Origin: Asterias rubens
Taxonomy: Eukaryota > Echinodermata > Asteroidea > Forcipulatida > Asteriidae
DNA length: 64,000 nucleotides
Direction of reading: 5' to 3'
NCBI RefSeq assembly: GCF_902459465.1
Contig: NC_047070.1
Location: forward strand, 15,774,156 to 15,838,155
The translations under genes and the position numbers were made by a program. Below, one piece after another: positions 1 to 12,863 of this stretch. The first letter of the stretch is position 1, and every line of letters starts with the position of its first letter. The notes beneath the pieces were generated by a model that saw only the letters and a program-made list of their open reading frames with translations, ran no database searches and was not told the origin of the DNA.

Positions 1-3000
1 ATCTAAACATACTGTTTGTGAAGTCTGATCTCAAACTGTAATGATAGATCTTCCATTCATGTCATGATTGTTTCGTCATTGTGTCTCATATTTCCAACCT
101 CCTTACAGCTCTACCCACCACATTATTATTAGCCCACAATGCAGTTCGTAAAACATGTTAAGTCCAAGTCTAAGCTTAAATTGATGTAGTAGGCCTATAG
201 TGGTAAAGATGAAACCTGCCTTAGGCTTAAACGATGGATTGGTTGGGCTGGGTTGGACAGTCCGTCAAATTATTAGAACACAAGATTTGTTTTCCTCTCC
301 ATGATTATGATTGAATCTTACCACGCGACCATGTGTTCCCAACATGTACACTTCTCTCTCACGTTCATCTTTCAATCAATTGCAATTACGTTCCGATGTA
401 TTGTATTAGTGTTTTTTTCTCTACAACGATCACTTTCTGCGAAAACTTATTGGATTTGTCCAGTTTATAGAGAGAGATAAAAGAAAAGTTCGCCTACGAT
501 TTGTCAATGGCTTGGTAATTTGAGTATATGACTTTGGTGATAGTTGAATGACTTCCTACGTGGTTTGATGTTGGATGGGACATCAATGCGAGACAGAGTA
601 CAGTGAATGCCAAAACTGTAGACCTAATCATCGTTATTTTTACATTTCAAAGAATGATCTGGGGCTGAAATTTCATTTTGGATTGTAAATCACACGGAGT
701 GTAATATCACATAATAACAGCACAGAGATACGCGAAAGTTGATTTATATGAGAAAGTGAAAGGATTGTTATAGATGACTTTGCCATACAACAGCGCCACC
801 CATTGTTATCAGGGCATTTTAATGTAGTTCCCGTACTGTCTATAATAGACTTTCATGAAGTCTTTGTAAAATCGGCGGATAACCCTTTTTGTGAAAAAAC
901 TCCTTTTCACAAAATTCCATGGAAGAACTCACACAATATTTGCAAAATCGGCATTTAATTTTCTCTTATTTTGAATAATTTTGTCTCTTTGTTTAACTCA
1001 CGCGCAAAAAGGTTTGATAGAGTTTGTGATATTATATATTTCAGTTTTTTCTATCCTTGGGTCTATTTAAATTTAAGTGCACGTCCAGATGAAAACGTCA
1101 ATTTGTGTTTAATTTTTTTATTTGTTTTGTTGCACAAAAGGTATTCAATTTCACCGTATTAGGCCTACTCATGGCCTTCGGAAGTCAGTTACACACAAAG
1201 TCAAAGATGCTCTCCAACAAAAAGCTCATAATCTAACGATGAATTTATACAAAGAGTTTCCTGTGCAGTGACCCCCTGTCTGTATATAATCATTAATAAC
1301 TCCATTTGCGTTTTAAATAACTTCGGTGAATTAATTCAAGATGTCCATGGATTCACCACAAGGTGTACGTGCGGGTTAGAAAGAGATTTAGAAACTATTA
1401 AGAAAGTGACATTGTAGGGTCATATTCCCCCTTCTCTGTTAGGTAGAGTGGTTCAGTGGGAGTAACGAGGCGATTTGCTTGCCAGGCAAAGAGCCAGCTG
1501 GTCGGTTTGAAGTGGGGTCATTCCCCCGTGTTTCTTTCTGAACTTAGAGCAAGGAATTAAGTCAAAGCGGTTGGAAGTAACGAGAAGAACTTATACATGT
1601 TTGATCGAGATGTTTGTTGTGACTATTCGCTCTATTGCTGAATACATGCATCTGTTTTTGCTGTGGCAGACTTCTTCTGTTGGTCTTATGGTTCTTGTTG
1701 TTCTCGCGATATGAAACTGTTATTGAAACTCTTTCCTTTGGTTTTATCTATTTATTTCATAACCTAGTCCGGTTGGCGAATAATGGTATCTTAACTCCCG
1801 TTCCACGACCCCGTTTCAAATCCCACCGGGGGGCACTATGTGGATTTGGGTTTTCGTACCTGACTTCGTGGGTTCTCCCTTGAATAATTATGTGGGATCG
1901 TAAACTAAAGCTCCTTCTTTGTCTTCTCTCCATTGGGTTCTTATGTATAGTGATGAGTTCACTTTTGTGAGAGTCCTTGGCTGAACAACCAGATATTAAT
2001 AAATAGAATAAAATCTAGAAACGAACACTGCTCCTCCGAGGCTATATCCCTAGGGTAAAAATAATTACACGTTTCGCAATCTAACCATCGGGTCGTATGA
2101 AAGTATACCCAACATGACATTGCGATATTGTTATTAGTTTTGAGTATCGTTTTTAATCACTCTGACCTTATCTTTGAATAATATCACCGATAATTTCAAC
2201 CTGGTTTATTCCTTACAAATTAACCCTTACTAATTGGAAATGACATATCCATAATTAGAAATCTTTCTTAATTAACACAAAATCCCCCATATAATTATCT
2301 GTAGCTATGGAAACTAAAGGAAGCAGTCATTTCGTAACAGTTCTCCCAGACACGTTGTCTCTTCAACTTGGACATAAAGTATATCAACCCTTAACTTTCT
2401 CTTATTGACCTCTGAATAGTCCCCAAGATAATATTCAGTCCTCATTGTTCTCATCATTATCATTACAACAATTAGTTACTGCAGTGACGTGTCAACCATA
2501 GCAGAGTCTTTCTCAAAGGCTAAGCTTTAATATTCAAACAAATGCCAGAAATTATAGTCGTGATTCTCACAGTTTTGCGACCAGTTTACGTGACTTGCCA
2601 TTTAAGAAGGCATCCATGCTCTTTAGTAATAATGACATTCCACAATCGTGTAGTTCAAACCTGCCTCATCATGTTTGTTATAGAGGTCCCATTTATCAAA
2701 ACATAAACTGCCCTCTCCATTGTCTGATGGCAAGGCAAATCCGAATAAAAACAGGGAAGTCTCACAAAACCATAAAACACATTTCTTTTTCACATCAAAC
2801 TTGAATTGTAAAGAAATCAAAAGCGTTGTTGGAAATTCGTATGTTCAAGGATGTTGGAAATTCGTAAGATCAAGGGATTAAGTAGCAGACTGCTTTGTAT
2901 TTCCAAGGGCGATCAGAGCCATTATTGAATTACTGGGATTCGGGGAATAGTCTTCAAGATGTACAGAGCTTTCTAAGAAGCGATTACAAAATGTTCTTCC

Positions 3001-3906
3001 TTTCTTTGTTCTCCTTCTTTAAACTGATCTGAATCTACATTAAAATTGTTAGTTAGGCCTAAGAGTAAGATAGTGAGTAATTCATGATAACATGCCGGTT
3101 TTCTGTATAAAGGATAGAGAATGGGGTGGAACACTATCTTAAAACAAGAATATGAATGAGTGTTAAAGGCACTGGACACCTTTGGTAGTGTTTCAAATAC
3201 CAGTATTCTCACTTTCCCATCATGCATTAAATAACAAATGTGTGACTCAATTTGGACTTATTTGGTCATCGAAGTTACGAGAGAATAATGAAATAAAAAA
3301 ACCTTGTTGCACAAAACTGTTGTGCTTTCAGATGTCTATTAATTATAATAAAAGGGATCAGGCTTGAAGTCTTTTATTATTTGCGTGAGACGTTACGCTT
3401 TCTAAAAAAGAAATACGTTACTTCAGAGGGAGCCGTTTCTCACTGCTATAGTTACTAAGTAAGTTTGTATGCTAACAGTTGAGTAATTACCAACTATGTC
3501 CAGTGCCTTTAAATTAATTAACGTTGCCCTTTGGTGAGCATCAAATTTTCACAGTGTATGTGAAAGCGTAACCCATATTCACGACATTTTGCTCAAGACA
3601 CCATCGGCAATAAAGCAAACCATTTTTAAGGGGGCGTTGTTGTTGACTAGTTGTGTTAATATTATAACCTTGTCACCAACCTATGAACTTTTAAACATTT
3701 CTTTAACTGCTTCTTCCATAATTATTTGTTGTTAATTATAGATTATGTCAATAGTTTGAATAATTATATAATAACATTGGTGTTTTGAACCACTTTTTAT
3801 TAGCGTTTCACTCTTTGTTCTCTTAGATAGCCAAATATTTTATAAATAGACATAATATATTGGTTGTATTCCCATTTGTAAGTTTTTTTGTTGTTGTTTT
3901 TTTCAG
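1..3906. other. Gene-free upstream region
   Basis: AT-rich sequence with no convincing exon on either strand. It holds degraded tRNA-like SINE traces near 1440-1520 and 1760-1860 (the latter with a B-box-like TTTCAAATCCCACC) and one complete TTAA-flanked inverted-repeat element at 3163-3512. Non-coding first exons of the NGFFYamide gene could be hidden here. Confidence 0.5.
3163..3512. mobile_element. TTAA-flanked MITE (AGGCACTGGACAC family), complete
   Basis: Starts TTAA-AGGCACTGGACACC and ends with the inverted counterpart GTCCAGTGCCT-TTAA, about 350 bp. Further copies with the same ends occur at 36573, 39542 and 60864. TTAA at both ends suggests piggyBac-type target duplication. No coding capacity. 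Confidence 0.8.
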
Positions 3907-3959
3907 ATTTTGACGAACTAGGAGGGGTGTCGGTGGGACGTGGGGGATCTAAGCTGGAT

Positions 3960-6900
3960 ATGACCATGGGCAGCAGGTCGTTATTAGTGACAATTGTGAT
4001 CACAGTAGTCATACCCAGCATCTGGGCAGGTGCAATAGCTGGGGCTCAAACACAAAAGGTGAGTGAGATACGCTGGGTTGATAATGATATCAATAATTGA
4101 CGACATTTTTGAGTCACACAATGTCGTCAGTATGATTCCGGACTTAATATGTGTTTCTGTAGGCCCCCCTAATGGAAGAAAATCAGTATTTCAACAACAT
4201 AAGTTCTTTTTTTTTTAAATGTATAAAAGAAGCACGGGATAAAACTTTCTTGAACCACAATGCATCGGCATTCTTGGCATAAATAACCAACATAATTTGT
4301 GGGTCTTTGGCTTCAATTTGTAGGTCGAGTTGACCCAAATATCGAATCGTGCTGTTTGAAAAACTGTCCGCCAAAGTTCAACCCATGTTAGTTGACCTTT
4401 TGGTGGACACACAGTACCGTAACCGGGGACAAAATCCCCTATGGCCCGGCTTATTATTGACCGTCGGAACAGCCTTTACGACTTTTGAAGGTTTTGGGGA
4501 TAGACTTTTGAAGGTTTTGGGGATAGATGGCCAGACCCAAATGACAAGTTTCAGAGGTTACATGTTTCTTTGTTGTATATTATAGATCAACTAACCATGA
4601 AAACTATTTCATTGTGTTCTATGCACAGATTCGTCGTGAAAGTCGAGAATCTGGCAAGTACTGGCCAAACTCCGTGGGTATCTCAGACCAACAGCTACGG
4701 CAACTCCTAGCACACTCTCTGGCGGACTCGTACAGTACGTCAGGGGCAAGTCACATACGGGGAGGAGACGGGGATGCAGGGTATATATACGATAGTCGAG
4801 ATCAGGTCGATGACACGGGGACGAACGAGGAGGAAGGGGAACGCGTAATCGGGAGCGAGGTTACATCGAGAGACTCGAACCCCGGTACAAGCAAGAGAAA
4901 TGGGTTCTTCTATGGCAAAAGAAATGGGTTCTTTTATGGAAAGAGATCAGCGTCAACCCCTGGCAATGCAAATGAAGTAACTCAAGTGAGTGTATAATGC
5001 AATTCAAGTTCTTGAGAATATTATTTCGATTATTTGGCTGTGGCTAACAGTGCACCTGTATAGAATTACATGTACCAATGCAGCAAAACGTCATAGCTGA
5101 ACACGCCTTGTTCAATACCTTCCGACATAAGCCAATAGTGAGCGACCGTAGGTGTGCTTCTAAATTGCAGCATAGGCTCATGTGGTGCGTATGGCTAGAC
5201 GTAGAAACCAGGGATGGAGAGTGCAACACCATGAACCCCAAACCAACTCACTTAACAAGTAGCTTATTCGCCCCCTCCCCCCCCCCCCTCTACGATCTAG
5301 TATTATAAACTTTTGAAATATCTTTATTTATTTTGTTTTTTACAATAATAGTACTAGATTAACTGTTATTGTGGTTTATTGCTAAATCTACATTTCCTCT
5401 GTCGCTCACAGCAATCTCCAAACTGTGTTAACCATGTTGTGCACTATTATGCATAAAACTCCTCATAATTACAAGAAAGACAAGTTTACGGCCGTAATAA
5501 CAAACTGAAACGACGCCCTCTTGTGACTACTAAATCGCATGTCGATTTATGATTCCATTCTCCACCTCCGCCACCTACGCGATATTTCCAGTAGTTCACC
5601 CTATCAACAAAACACAAATAAGATGAAAGTAGGTTTGTTTTGACAATAGACGCTACCGTCGGAAGTGCCCTTGTTTAGGCGAATCACGTTTTGTTCGCCA
5701 CGAAGGGACGGAATACGTGCCTACGAACAATCGATGGCCGCCGACGATGCGACCAATAGTGGTGGGCGATGGTTCGCTCTAAAATAGCAGAGCATGCAGT
5801 GACGTGGCATTGAGCGTCAAACACCATGTAAATAATGGTTTAGAAAATGGGTCAAAACCCTGACGTGTATATCAATTATAATTTAAATTTCTTCCTAAAT
5901 GGTTAGCGTAATTAACCGAACAATCAACCTATGTGACGAGGATCTCTCCCAGTACACGGCTTTCTTATTAAACAAATGCTATTAAATAATCTACCTGTTG
6001 GTGAGCAGAGGGGGCGGGATGAACAAAGTGGTATTGGTCAGTGATGCATTGTGACCACTAAAAATTAATCATCTACTGATTAATCACCGTCAAAGACAGT
6101 CATCGTGTGACGGCAAGCGCGTGACACTCGACAAAATTACTTGAGAAATGGCACATAATCTGGACAGTGCGTGATATGAAAATACTGTCTGTTCCTAAAC
6201 GGATTGATTTATAGCCAGTGTACTTTGAATGGGGAGCGGAATTTCTGTTTGCATGTATGGAAATCACATGTGATTAATTTCAAACAGAACGTGAATTGGA
6301 TTTCAAAATTCTCACGTGATGTTTGTTTTTTCTTCATTACTTTATTTCCCGGTTCCTCTTTGAATCAATCACTTGTCCTTCTTTAAAGGGAGGATGAAAC
6401 AATAACAGTCTTAAGCCCTTTTCACACTGTATCCATATCCCTTTGGAATACATCCCTGGGGAGGCCCCAGAGGTTTTTTACCCCACAGCTACCCAGTGCA
6501 CTTTCGCACTGTCCACTCTGGTCACTATTCCAGGGGGTTCCGGTTGCCCAAATGAAGACTACCTCGGGGCAGGCTGGGGGTGATTCCCCGGGGTTGGCTC
6601 ATTTGCAGGTAGATTAGGGGTAAAGCCACTCGCCGTTAATAATCCCCGGGGTTGCCCCGGGGAATCGTTTTTGTCAACTAATACCTAACGCAGATTTAAT
6701 CAGCACAGGACTTCCTAATCTTGGATTTTTGTTATTAGTTTGAAAGAAGAACAAGAGTTTTCTTCATAGACTCGCCTCCCATATTTTTATCAACCCTGGA
6801 TTTCTCAAAGTTTATGATTTCCTTTCTGTTCTTCTTTCTCTTTGACAGTGCATCCCGTGTGGGCCTCAAAACAACGGCCAGTGCGTCATGTTTGGTACAT

Positions 6901-7112
6901 GTTGCAGCTATGAACTAGGTGGCTGCTTTTTCCTGACAGAGGAGGCCCTTCCCTGTGTGACGTCAAAATCGTCATCATTATGTGAGCTGAGCGGATTGCC
7001 GTGCGGTGACGAGGGATATGGAAGGTGCGTGGCAGACTCTGTCTGTTGTCTGCCGCAAGAGGGCTCTTGTCATATCAACGCAGAATGTGGAGGCAAGATG
7101 ACATTTCAATAG
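3960..7112 (+). CDS. NGFFYamide neuropeptide precursor with C-terminal neurophysin domain
   Basis: Secreted prohormone. CDS exons are 3960-4058, 4629-4985 and 6849-7112, all phase 0, giving 239 residues. The first exon probably begins at 3907 after a splice acceptor; a second in-frame ATG lies at 3966. Residues 1 to about 28 are a hydrophobic signal peptide. Exon 2 encodes an acidic spacer and then KR-NGFFYG-KR-NGFFYG-KR (peptides at residues 124-129 and 132-137). The dibasic sites and C-terminal Gly predict two identical amidated pentapeptides, NGFFYamide. Exon 3 (residues 153-239) has 14 cysteines in neurophysin-like spacing, starting CIPCGP. NG-peptide precursors with a neurophysin domain are known from echinoderms, and NGFFYamide is the starfish form, reported to contract the cardiac stomach. 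Upstream non-coding exons probably exist but were not located. An AATAAA at 7190 fits as the polyadenylation signal. Confidence 0.95.
4482..4526. repeat. 22-bp tandem duplication in NGFFYamide intron 1
   Basis: ACTTTTGAAGGTTTTGGGGATAG-type unit occurs twice in direct succession, just upstream of exon 2. It looks recent because the copies are identical. Confidence 0.7.
4899..4946 (+). repeat. Tandem 24-bp cassette encoding NGFFYGKR twice
   Basis: Two adjacent 24-bp units each encode NGFFYGKR. They differ only at silent positions (TTC/TTT, GGC/GGA, AAA/AAG), which shows a cassette duplication followed by synonymous divergence with the peptide held constant. Confidence 0.95.
6414..6675. mobile_element. 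GC-rich repeat in NGFFYamide intron 2
   Basis: A block starting AGCCCTTTTCACACTG and rich in CCCCGG/CCCTGGGG runs to about 6675, far more GC-rich than its surroundings. CCCTTTTCACAC is a common end of short non-autonomous DNA elements, but I could not place the right terminus. Confidence 0.35.
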
Positions 7113-7189
7113 GACTTGCATTATGCGGACTTTAAATTATTTATAAAGGGATAGGAAAAGGTGGTTAATATCTGTATTTTGAAAAGGGT

Positions 7190-7195
7190 AATAAA
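7190..7195 (+). terminator. Polyadenylation signal AATAAA of the NGFFYamide gene
   Basis: A canonical AATAAA lies 78 bp after the stop codon. It would give a short 3' UTR. The assignment rests on position only. Confidence 0.5.
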
Positions 7196-10100
7196 ATTTA
7201 AGGTTGTTTGAGAAAAGGGACACGAATGTTATTTTGACCTCAATGTGTAAATTTAAACAATTTTAGCGATTACTTATTTTTAGACCACTACGAATTAACT
7301 GTTTTATGTTCTTTACGACGGGAAAGAAATGAAATCTTTTGAGAGATTCGAATGTACAAAGAGTGTTATCGTGATGACTTTATTGTTTTATCTTGCGACG
7401 TCACATTATTTAAGCAACCTATGTTTAGACAATAGTACAGTCATGAACAAGTTACCCTCTGACTCGCCAACGAATTAAGGTGTTTTTAACACGTTTTTAC
7501 GAACAATAACCACTGCTTTCGATCGTCCAATGATTTGCCTCCTTTTGCCTCAGTGAGGATGCATTTTGGCCTCATCGGTGAGGGCAAATTTTGAGAGTGT
7601 GACGTCACGCAAGGGGGTCAAAACGAGTTTCCAATGTTGTAACAGGGAAGCTACATGGGTAAAATATTGTCGACTGACAGAAGTCTATTGTTCTATTCAT
7701 GATAGATAACCTATGATAATGTCCACACGGAATTTTTAAAATTACTCAAATATTGTCCCAAGAACAAAAAACAATGTCCCCTCCTAGCTCGCTCAAAATT
7801 CAACAACATAAGTGATACTCAGAGGAACCTTGTTACAGAAAACGCCTATGGGTTCAACTCGTTAATTTCAACCGAGGTTTGAATAAGTTCAGAGAGTGCA
7901 TGACGTTCATTCAGAACGTCGATGTAACTCCCCCCCCCCCCCCCCCCGCCAATCAATAAAGATGTACCAAAAGAGGTATTTTGGTATATAAAATGCCATA
8001 TAAATACTGACTCTCTCTCTCTGCAGGTTAAATGACAAAGACAGATTATATAATTTTGTTAATGTGAATAAAAATAAGTGTTTAATGATTATCATAATGT
8101 AATAGCTTATTTACTTCTAGATTTTCTTATAACATAATTATTAGCTTCAGGCAGTTACTAATATTTATTTTAGGGGGTAGTGAGTTTCTCCCACACAAAT
8201 GTTGAAGAATAACATAATACAAAAATTACTGACTAAAACGGTGTAAGTTTACTTTAAGGGACTATCTTTGGCGTCACTGCGACAACTTCGGTTTGCACGG
8301 TTTATCATTCTTTTGTTCATCTGTGACTTCAATGATTACACCGTCTCTATACTAAATAAGAGACTGTGCGAGACTATACAGTGCGGTAGTAAACACTGTG
8401 CGAGATTATAGGCGATGCCGCACGTTATTATCGTTGATCACTACACCTGCGATTTACTCTCAGCTTTTTAACAGATTAAGATTTGCCACGAGACTAATCT
8501 GTTAATGATACACGTATACCCTGGGAAGCGTTTCCCTTATCGGTCGTTACATCCCAACATCCATTAAGTAGCAAATCTGTGTGAACAAAATGTTACTCAA
8601 TTTCTCATCGAAGTTGTAAGAGAAAAATAACAGAAAATACACCCTTGTTGCACAAATTTGTGTGCTCTCAGATGCCGAATAAAAAGCACTACAAAAACAC
8701 ATCTCTTGTACAAAAATCGTTACCTCAAATTCCAATGGCCCGGAGACTGTAGTCTAGTGTCTGTAATTGTTTGGTTATTATGACCTCTTTTGAATGTATA
8801 CATGCCAACTGTTTTGTTCATTGTCTTGATGTAAACAATAAAAATATATATAATTGGGTTCTTTAAGTTGTATGCTGATGTTATTTTTTTCTGAAAGATC
8901 TTGAAGATGAATAAAAATGGTAGGGCGCTGGTCCCCGGCGTCGTGCCAATGTACAGTGCATTGTCTTATCGTCTGGTTATGTGTGGTCTCCGTCCGAGTA
9001 CCAGTTTTGTGAAGGCTTCCGTCAATAAGTACGGAATATTAAAACAAAAGCTTGTTTAGAGTTGCGTTGTGTGTATTTTGTTTGACTGCAATTATTTCGT
9101 ATTATCTCGCCAACCATATTTATTTATGCAATACACAAACGCACGTACCCACATCAAATCTTTGAGCATGTTGCGTCAAACATAATAATGGGTGCGTAGG
9201 GGCAGGTGGGGCCGGCAATGGCACGTGTTTAATAGGGAGTGCTGGCTATTTAACGCATCAAACCACTCATTTGTGTATTTTTAGTTTCGATCTTATGGGG
9301 TGGGGTGGGGGGGGGGGGGCTGGTCGATCAAGAGTGGGGCAATGTGTCTATAAAGCTACCCAGACCATGCCCCTCTCTAGTAACGCATCATGGTGGTTTT
9401 AAAACTGATGTGAGTGGCCTCTGCAAATGCTCTCATCAGCCTATTTGTTGTTTTTCGATTGTATGTCATGCACGGCAAGAGCACTGAAAGTTTGTTTTCC
9501 GACAAACTCCATAATAATTGCTTCTGAGGTGGGAAGCATTTTCTCTGAAGTCTCTGTCAATGATATTTTGAAACAGAACACTCGATTTGTCAGTCCATGA
9601 TCTTCAATTAGAAGACTTCGAATCCGACCCGTGCATTGAATCAGATGGGCAGGGCAAAACAAATAGTTGGAACGAAGAATATGCAAGGTTTGAGGGTATT
9701 ATACTTGTCTCATATAGACAACTGCTAGAAGATCGTGTTTCAAATAAACGGACACTTTTAGCTGGGAGAGGATGTGAGTCGGGTGGGGAGGGGGGCGGGG
9801 GGGGGGGGGGTTCTCTGTGCAAAGTGTGCTCCGTTTCACATTACAGCACTCACTACATTAAACTCATTCACTTATTGGGGGGGGGGTGATATGCAGTCCT
9901 CCTGTAATGCTTCGTTTTAAAAGGGCACGGGCACCAAGGCATTTTATGTTATCCTCCTTAGTAAATGGCACCCTATGAGGCAATTATACATTTTAAATAC
10001 CGGCCATTTCAAGGGCACCAAGGCAATGACCATGCAGGTGGCATGGGGACAATCGCCTCCTGCCTCCTTGAAGTAGCAGGCCTGGGAATGCGAATTATAA

Positions 10101-12363
10101 GAAGTTAATTTAAAACCATTTCGTATGCTATAGATGCGGAAGGAGGTGCCCTGGTTCCTGATCAATTTCTGTTTGTATTGACATAATTATGTTGTTTAGG
10201 GGGTGGATGTAGACATTTGTCATCGTTAGAGAAAGTAGATGTATTCCTGATCGATTTAAAACTTCTGTCATAAAATAACTTAAAATTATTATAAAATCGC
10301 TTCCTTATTTCTTCCTTTTCACTGTGGTTTGGATTACACCTGGAGAGCGGGCAATCACCGGACTGCCTTGTTTTTATGCGTCTGCCTATTTTCATCTCGG
10401 CAAAAGCGTGGCTAAGAAATTAAATTCAAGTTAAAACTGAGTGCGCACCTTTTACTGAATGAAGAGTGTAAAAAGAAAACCACCATTGAGTAAGACCAGG
10501 TGCGACGTAGTAATGGTTACGGCATCTTAGACATAGTGGTTTGGGGATGAATACAGTATGAATACTGACAATTCTCAATGTCTGTGATTGTCGGTACAGT
10601 CCTCAGTGATGAGGTGAGGTATAGGATACAATTAAAGACGCAGGCACTATTTTCAGAAGTTTATTTTTGATGACACTTTGCGGGTTATTGCTGCTGTGTG
10701 TTATATATGGCTACCCGATGTATGTTAATGTATCAAGAAATTAAAGAATAGTGTCATGTGACGGGAGAGAGAGAGAGAGGGGGGGGGGATTAGAATCACA
10801 ACCCCGTCTTGACCTACCAAATGAAGTATTCGAAATGCACAAATAAATGCTCAGATACACCAAAAGCCCCGCCCCTCACCCAATTATTTCCTTACCCCCT
10901 CCCCCCCCCCCCCCCCGCGTATGAGAATTTCTACCCACTGGAGAGCTTTAACATTATCCCCTAGACTTGAATTCAAGTCTGAGACTGCGGTTGTGTCTTT
11001 GCATCAGCCACACAGAATTCCCCCGCAGATTCCCTATCACACGCTCTAACTCGCATCTCTGTGATCGTCGGCCAATGACGAATGTTAATCAACACAATAT
11101 GTCGTATAGACGCCTTCTTGGGAAGATAATCTAAACAAAGATAATCTAATCTAAAATGTCACATAGAGTTACTCAAATAAATTGATAACATTTCACAACT
11201 TCTTAATTTTCTTCATTATCAATTTAATGATTTATTATCGAAGATCAAATAGAAAAACAAAACTTCTTAAAGATGCTGCTACTAATAATTAAGCATTTAT
11301 TATAATGATTTATCTTTACATTGCACTGGATTGTCCAAACAAACATTATGTATACACAATTACTGTTTATCTATATTGGGTGTATCATTTAAAATTACAA
11401 TCACTTCAACCATGCTTCAACTATGCTTCAACTCACCGGAATAACAATATTTTACAAACAGTAAACCATTTCAAACACAGTTTAGCATACAAATGGGTTC
11501 AAATACAGAACAAGTTGCATGATACACAAAACACAACAATCTGAAAAAAATCGCTTAAATAGCTTGTGTATTTCCTTAGCAAAAATTATCAGGGAACCAG
11601 CGACATAATGTTAATTACACACTATTTTGTCTGGTTACCTGTTCCTGCTAAAGAAGATTGTTTCATGCTAAGCAGGATTATCTAACACGCACCTAGGAAA
11701 CCAGCTAAGAACAAAGTGATTTTTGACTGGTAACTAGTTCATTGTTAGTAAATCATAGAAACAAGAACACTGAAAATACGCGACACCCACAGCCATTATC
11801 CCACGTACGGTCTTACTACGACCTCAATGAGGGCGCTTTTCACCCTTGTGACATCATGCAAGGGGGGTCTTAATTATTTATAAATTATGCAAGTGAACCA
11901 AAATAATGGATCTCCCATTATTAATGTGCACAGCCACGATCATGGGTACAACTTTTTGTTCTAAATTTTATGAGGAACAGTTTGAAAACCACTGATGCAG
12001 CAGTTTTCTCGATGTTAATTCAATTGAAAGTCGCTGTGTCAATGATGAATCAAAAGAGCTTGAGTTTGTCAAATTATATATGTACAAGATCTGCAGCAAA
12101 GAATTGCTCAATATTTACATGTTGTCTATTTGGTGTTTTTGTAACAAAAAGTAATACCATGATTGTGACTGTGTAATAATTAATTAGTTGCACCTCATAC
12201 TCAGGTAAAGTGGATGAGCATCTAATAGCAATGTAAAGCAGGGGTACATAGACAATATAACAAGGAGGTATGCAAGTATTAGCCAAACAATGTCATGTCA
12301 TGTACACCAAGAGTGTCACAACATGGCCACAATAAGCTATTAGTGAGTAACATTTGAATGATG

Positions 12364-12863
12364 TCCGGTGTGGCGGTTTCAGTCTTCCGCCGTGTTCAGT
12401 TTTCCGGGTGACGTAGCCAGACATTTCACCACAATGTTGGAACGGTTTGAGCTTTCCGGCGTGTTCAGTTTTCCGGGTGACCTGTCACATACTGCCGCGA
12501 GTACCCTGGCGAATACTGTAGTTCTCTCAGCAGTGACCCCCAAATTGTTTATTATTACGATTCTTTTCTGTGTAGTCACATAATCTCTTGCCCCATCTTT
12601 ACATGTATTCATGGGTACAACTTTAGGCAGGTCACACTCTGCTTGCATAAAAAACAACTCATACGATCCACGCGTTTGCCGCTAGTTGTACTCGACTCGT
12701 GGACGCCGCCATAACAGCTACCGGAGGGTAATGGATGACTCAATACGGCACTAAAAATGGTCTACTTTCGCTTGCTGTGCGCAGGCATCGCATGACGTAA
12801 TGCTACCGTATTTGGTCATTCGGAAAACTGAACACAGCGGAAAGTTGAAACCGCCGCATCGGG
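12364..12863. mobile_element. 500-bp inverted-repeat element, GC-rich ends
   Basis: Left end reads GGCGGTTTC...CCGTGTTCAGTTTTCCG and right end is its inverted counterpart (CGGAAAACTGAACACAGCGG...GAAACCGCC), about 45 bp with a few mismatches. A third, direct copy of the terminal motif lies inside at about 12437-12482. No target duplication is clear. Non-coding; the small ORFs across it are artefacts. Confidence 0.75.

Noticed and set aside
4899-4946. Vasopressin/oxytocin-type precursor because of the neurophysin domain
   Set aside because: There is no cyclic Cys-containing nonapeptide after the signal peptide; the cassettes encode NGFFYamide instead.
9587-9889. 100-codon + strand open frame ending in poly-Gly
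   Set aside because: The end is a G-tract and the frame is open on both strands; no splice signals or conserved motif.
12368-12657. Overlapping open frames on both strands (71 and 92 codons)
   Set aside because: They lie within the inverted-repeat element 12364-12863 and repeat the same peptide (FSFPGD) because the terminal motif is duplicated.
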